Source of the DNA: Ciborinia camelliae
Taxonomy: Eukaryota; Ascomycota; Leotiomycetes; Helotiales; Sclerotiniaceae
Length of the DNA stretch: 64,000 nt
Direction of reading: 5' to 3'
NCBI GenBank assembly: GCA_025890175.1
Contig: JANPYM010000002.1
Span: 2,218,763-2,282,762, forward strand
The notes under the pieces were generated by a model. The model was given only the letters and a program-made list of their open reading frames with translations, was not told where the DNA came from and made no database searches. How positions within the stretch are numbered: the stretch's first letter is position 1; every line of letters begins with the position of its first letter. Positions 59,779 through 64,000 of this stretch are shown piece after piece. The position numbers were made by a program, and so were the translations under genes.

Positions 59779-61854
59779 ATGAGTCTCCGGACCCCATGGC
59801 CCACGTGCACGACGTGTCAGGAAATTCCTCCTACCTTCTTCCACCGCGAAGCAATAATTGACAAACCTCACCGGTTCTGGTCGACGTTCTCTGCGTTTGC
59901 AAATTCTGCTTCGAGAGGCTGTCATTCCTGCACTTTGCTATATGAAGCTGTTCGGGAGCCATTCAAACACCAACTAGATGACGAGCCGGTCTTTCTGGAA
60001 CGTGCAACTACTGAGAGTGATGGTTCCCAAGTCGTTGCCCTCACTGTTACTCTAGCCTCCCTGCCCGATCGTGATACCTTGGATGAGCCCTTAAAGAAAC
60101 GCACTGATCAACACTCGGGCTTTCAATTCGTGCCAATAGCTGATATTAAATATGTGACCGATGCTAAGGATGTTCCTCGAGGTGCGCGGCATTTCAAGGG
60201 TAAGACGTGATACTAAGGTTTGAATTCAGTCTGCTAATTGACTTTATGAGACCTTATTAGCTTATATGAGGACGATGAGGGAACATATAGATATATCAAA
60301 CAATCATTGACGAATTGTTTGGCGAACCACGACTCAACTTGCAATCGGGTGATATTTCCGCTTTCGGGCAGGGCCACACAACAGGACAATATTGTCAACA
60401 TTGTGCACGGGCATCACGGAATGGTAGTAGCACCCACTCGGCTCGTCTGTGTCGGTTCGGAAGATTCTAAGGACCCGCCAAGGCTCGTGGATGGGCAGGA
60501 ATGTCTTTACAAAGGAGGCTATATTGTCCTCAGCTATTGTTGGGGGTTGACGCCCCGGGACGCACCGTGGCAATTGACGACGATAACGACACCGCAATTC
60601 GCGACGGAAATCCCGCTTGCGATTCTGCCACAAACGCTACACGATGCTATCATGTGGACTCGCAAGCTGGGAGTGCGTTACATCTGGATCGATAGCATGT
60701 GCATTATACAGGACTCGAAGGAGGACTGGCAACGTGAGGCTGCTAGAATGGCTACCATATATGGAAGTGCTATTATGACACTCGTGGCTGCCTCCAGCTC
60801 CGTCTATGGTGGCATGACAGATCGCCGAAGCCCACTGCGAAACAGTGCAGCTGGCCTCTACTTGCAAGATGGGTCCTCGACATCTCCAGTCTATCTCCTG
60901 CCAAATGGACAACCTCGAACCTCACCACTACCACCACCCACTGACAGTCGGGGCTGGTGCTACCAGGAAGACTCACTCTCGAGCAGATTGGTAAAGGTGA
61001 CGCAGAAGTCTGTGTTATGGCAATGCGTAGGAGACGGGAGTAACCCCAATACCCGGGCGCAAAACCTCGAAGAGCTCAGCAAGCATCCTTCCTACAGATG
61101 GTACACGCTGTGGTATCGCTTGATTGAGCGATACTCGAACAAGAGCTTGACCTATCCCAAGGATAAGCTTCTCGCTTTCTACGGTATCGCATGCAGCAAG
61201 ATAGGCTCTGAATACCTTGCCGGCTTTCTCAAAATCGATCCTTGGGCTAGTTTTCTTTGGTGTCGCGACGAGAACCAGATCCAGCGACGACCTGGTCGTA
61301 GGTACGAGGAGTATGTAGCGCCCACTTGGTCTTGGGCCAGCATCGATGCACCTGTGCTCTTCTACGAGGCGAATGCCAGACACTGGAGGAAACCACAGCT
61401 TGGTCCCTCACCTCTGGATCCGGAGCTCAGTTATGTTGAGGTGGAACCAACATCATTTTTCGACACGGGGGCTGTCAAAAGCGGGAGGATCGAGATATCG
61501 GCATATGTTGTCATGATTCGCACAGCATCTGTCCAACCGTTCCTATTCAACACCAGACAGGGCGCCCATACGTATGGCAGACGAAATTGTGTAGATCCGC
61601 TCACGGGGAAAGCACTTGGGTTAATTGTCTTCGACGTCGCTTCAGAATCGAAAGACGACATGCTGCTGTGTTGTGCGCTCCTGCAAACAGTGGACATGAG
61701 TCTCTGGGAGAAGAACGGCACGGCTGGCCTTGGCTTGGCACTGAGTGTACAAGAAGCGACTTCTAAGCATCTGAAGTGCAAACGAGTGGGTTATGTCCAA
61801 TTCACATCTGCATTCGCCGCATTATGCCACAGGCGTTGTATTGAATTGTCATAG
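59779..61854 (+). CDS. HET-domain protein (heterokaryon incompatibility type)
   Basis: Two exons, 59779-60199 and 60251-61854, giving 674 residues. The 51-bp intron uses GTAAGA and a GAG acceptor preceded by CTGCTAAT; the nearby ATTAG acceptor was rejected because it leads to a stop. The N-terminus has the cysteine pair pattern CTTCQ...GCHSC common to long fungal HET proteins. The HET domain (about residues 230-390) shows GGYIVLSYCWG, then LPQTLHDAIMWTRKLGVRYIWIDSMCIIQDSKEDWQREAARMATIYGSA in pieces, and AASSSVYGG. After it come RGWCYQEDSLSSRLV, LAFYGIA and APTWSWASID, typical of the conserved C-terminal part. HET proteins trigger cell death on non-self recognition in fusion; most genomic copies have unknown partners. 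No NACHT, WD or other partner domain is fused here. Confidence 0.93.
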
Positions 61855-62726
61855 ATTCCAATTCAAACATATCGGAAAGTGATGTCTTTTCACGGAGTAT
61901 GATTCCGAAAACGCTGATACAAAATGATTTGCCATACCGGCTCTGAAATCCACTCTCAAATCAAGTCAAAGAATTGCTCACTTGCATGTAGACTTGACAG
62001 TGATCCAACAATTCGATTGAATGTTCGGAAATAAATTGGAGGTAAAAGCTATAATATAAAACTTTATATCATAGACAAGTGATAGACTAGGTAGATATGA
62101 ATGAGATGAGACCCGATAATGATATTGTATTCAATCTAAGTCATCTTGGATATCATCCGTAAGATGCGACAAACCTTCATAAGCGACCAGGTTGATTAGA
62201 GATCAGATGAGTACTAGGTAGTCGCTTGATGGGACCCAGCAGAGTAATATGTGAAGGTAAATGTGAAACAAGATGGGACGAGGAGTCTTTAGGCCTAGTC
62301 TCTAAGCAAAACTCCACAAGTGATGGTAGGAATGTGATGAGTTGAATGTTAGGATGAGATTACTAAGGCTCAGATACTTTGAAGGCCAATGTATGACTAT
62401 CAATGGAGATTTGGTGTTCTAGTAGGAACATTTACCGCAGTCTAGATGAGAGGAGTAAATCTTGAGCTTGATCATTAAGCTTCATTCTATTAGAAATGAT
62501 TCCACCCAATCATGACTTTCTTGATTCATGATGCCAGTATTCAACCCATGTATACACCAAGGCACTTGCAGTCCGCCGAGTCTCTCGGTATACAGTCTAT
62601 ATCCATAACCACCCACATGCTACCCAGACTCTTCTCCCATGCATTAAACAGGCCATATACCACATTATATATATGCCCTCCAATAAATTTCCATTTCCAA
62701 CCTCACAACCGATTCTTCCTCCCCAA
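61855..62726. other. convergent intergenic region
   Basis: 3' flanks of the HET gene (+) and the BOL3-like gene (-). Nothing recognised beyond short frames antisense to BOL3. Confidence 0.6.
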
Positions 62727-63314
62727 TCAAGGCGTACTCGTCCTCAATTGTACGCCATGCCACCCTTTAATCTCCTCCCCCAACACCTTATTAACCAACC
62801 TTTGTTGTTTCAACATATTCAACCCGCGAAACTTTTCACTCACTACCTCTATCCCGTACATACTCCCGCATCCGCCGCTTATATCTTGTACATGCAGTTT
62901 TGTGGGATGCAGCTCGCGGGATAGTAAATCCCATATTTTCTTCTCTGCTTCATCGAGGTGGTCCGGCGCTTGGAGTGCTTCTGCTTCTGCTGCGGGGTTG
63001 GCTTCCTCGGTAACGCCTTCGGAACCGGAGTCGACAGCACTGTTAATTGTAGATGGAGATGAGGATTCGCTGCTGTAGAATCTGAGGCGGGAAAGTGGTG
63101 CGGATGAGGAGGGGTAAGGAGCTCGGGTTCGTGGGATGGCGCGCGGTGAGTTGATTGCGGGAGTAGAGTATGAACGGATATTTTGTGCTTGCGCAGTAGA
63201 AGTCTTTGAATGGTGCAACCTGGAAGCACATCTTAGACTCGAGTCATAACTTCGAAGAGGAGTTCCTCGCATTCGCAAACAATGGCGCATGCCGGTAAGG
63301 AAGGATTTGTCCAT
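62727..63314 (-). CDS. BOL3: mitochondrial BolA-like protein, BOL3 type
   Basis: Single exon, 195 residues. The C-terminal ~80 residues are a BolA domain: IWDLLSRELHPTKLHVQDISGGCGSMYGIEVVSEKF, then LVNKVLGEEIKGWHGVQLRTSTP (ending at the C-terminus). The SGGCGSMY segment with cysteine is the BOLA3/Bol3 signature, as opposed to the His-type Bol1. BOL3 acts with Nfu1 and monothiol glutaredoxin in handing [4Fe-4S] clusters to mitochondrial enzymes such as lipoate synthase; that role is from the family. The N-terminal ~100 residues are Arg/Ser-rich with few acidic residues, as expected of a mitochondrial presequence, though longer than usual. The start at 63314 gives MDKSFLTGMRHCLRMRG; the internal Met at residue 9 would also give a plausible presequence. 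Confidence 0.92.
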   Translation of the reverse strand: MDKSFLTGMRHCLRMRGTPLRSYDSSLRCASRLHHSKTSTAQAQNIRSYSTPAINSPRAIPRTRAPYPSSSAPLSRLRFYSSESSSPSTINSAVDSGSEGVTEEANPAAEAEALQAPDHLDEAEKKIWDLLSRELHPTKLHVQDISGGCGSMYGIEVVSEKFRGLNMLKQQRLVNKVLGEEIKGWHGVQLRTSTP

Positions 63315-64000
63315 GATGTGTGTGGAGGGGTTGTATTTGAATTCGACTTGAATAGGAAGTGGGGGGTATAGGTGATTTCTGAATACGCAGACTTGGTGAC
63401 GACTTAGATCAATTGAATTATCAGTACCCTCTGATTGTCAATGGCGAATGGATGGAGTATAAGTATGGGAGAATTTGTTGTTTGTTTGATACTATTGCTG
63501 TACTCTGACCTAAAACATTTGGTTATATTTTTCCGAGCTTGATGGATTGATCAGCGTCATTGGTTTTGATTAGTCATGATTCCATCTGCATTTTGAGCCA
63601 ATTAAAATCCCTCAAATGTAAGCATATCAAAATAGTGGAGTACGTTGCAAAATCATTCATAATAATTACCTACTAGGAGTACCTATGGGATTTATTATTA
63701 TTAATTGTATACTTACCCGTACTCATTTATTGTTTGCTAAAACCAAAATGATCAGGTTTGGCATTTGGCCTTCGTCACAGATGCTGGTCACTAAATAACC
63801 TATGGGCGAGACAAACGCATGACTTCATGTCTTTCATCTTCACCTGGGCATGCTTTCTATCCCCCCTGAGCTAGGAGACTAGCCCCCGGTTAAACCTTTC
63901 TACTTGAAAGCTTAAGCACAAGACTTACTGTTTCTATATGGTTTTAGTCATTCCCTTCTTCCCTAACGGGAGGCTAGAAGTCTAGTCCCATGTTGCGAAG
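63315..64000. other. intergenic region, promoter side of BOL3
   Basis: Upstream region of the BOL3-like gene on the minus strand, running off the window. No further gene supported. Confidence 0.5.

Noticed and set aside
60251..60300. Alternative acceptor (TTATTAG) for the HET gene intron
   Set aside because: It leads to a stop codon within 20 codons, whereas the GAG acceptor at 60250 keeps the frame into the HET domain.

Overview
The window is nuclear DNA of a filamentous ascomycete (Pezizomycotina). The evidence is many short spliceosomal introns with GTRNGT donors and CTAAC-like branch sites, a HET-domain gene, a fungal-type DNMT5, a secreted S10 carboxypeptidase, and a nearly pure A+T block of the kind left by RIP-like mutation. 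A leotiomycete relative of Botrytis/Sclerotinia would fit, but that placement is inference. The splice models were built by hand: each junction was checked for phase and, where possible, against remembered family sequences. No search was run.

Layout. 1-7.4 kb: cytosolic tryptophanyl-tRNA synthetase (-), a PRELI/UPS1-like mitochondrial lipid-transfer protein (+) and a secreted serine carboxypeptidase (-). 7.4-14.9 kb: no recognisable gene. 14.9-24.9 kb: ribosomal protein eL42 (-), a cytochrome P450 (+), a SAP-like multi-pass membrane protein (+) and a 2H-phosphoesterase (2'-5' RNA ligase-like) protein (-). 24.9-29.2 kb: no supported gene. 29.2-37.3 kb: one very large gene for a DNMT5-type DNA methyltransferase/RING/SNF2 protein of about 2648 residues, with an unusual repeat-bearing insertion inside its helicase.

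37.3-45.9 kb: repeat-rich non-coding DNA holding a 2.87-kb A+T-saturated element bounded by about 150-bp terminal inverted repeats and a TA duplication. 45.9-51.1 kb: a secreted P/S/G-rich repeat protein and an 813-residue protein of unknown function whose spliced product carries an HEFAH zinc-protease-like motif. 51.1-57.3 kb: a 400-bp polypyrimidine tract, an RNase T1-family gene (-) and a protein with fifteen TASKL/AASKR-type repeats. 57.3-64 kb: a flavin-reductase-like protein (+), a 0.72-kb candidate MITE, a HET-domain protein (+) and a mitochondrial BolA protein of the BOL3 type (-).

The genes do not form a pathway; this is ordinary fungal gene order mixing housekeeping and accessory genes. 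One thematic link is that a maintenance-type DNA methyltransferase gene lies 4 kb from a heavily decayed transposon-like block, the kind of sequence such enzymes usually mark. The best candidates for something undescribed are the HEFAH protein, the repeat insertion in DNMT5, the SAP-like membrane protein and the A+T-saturated inverted-repeat element.
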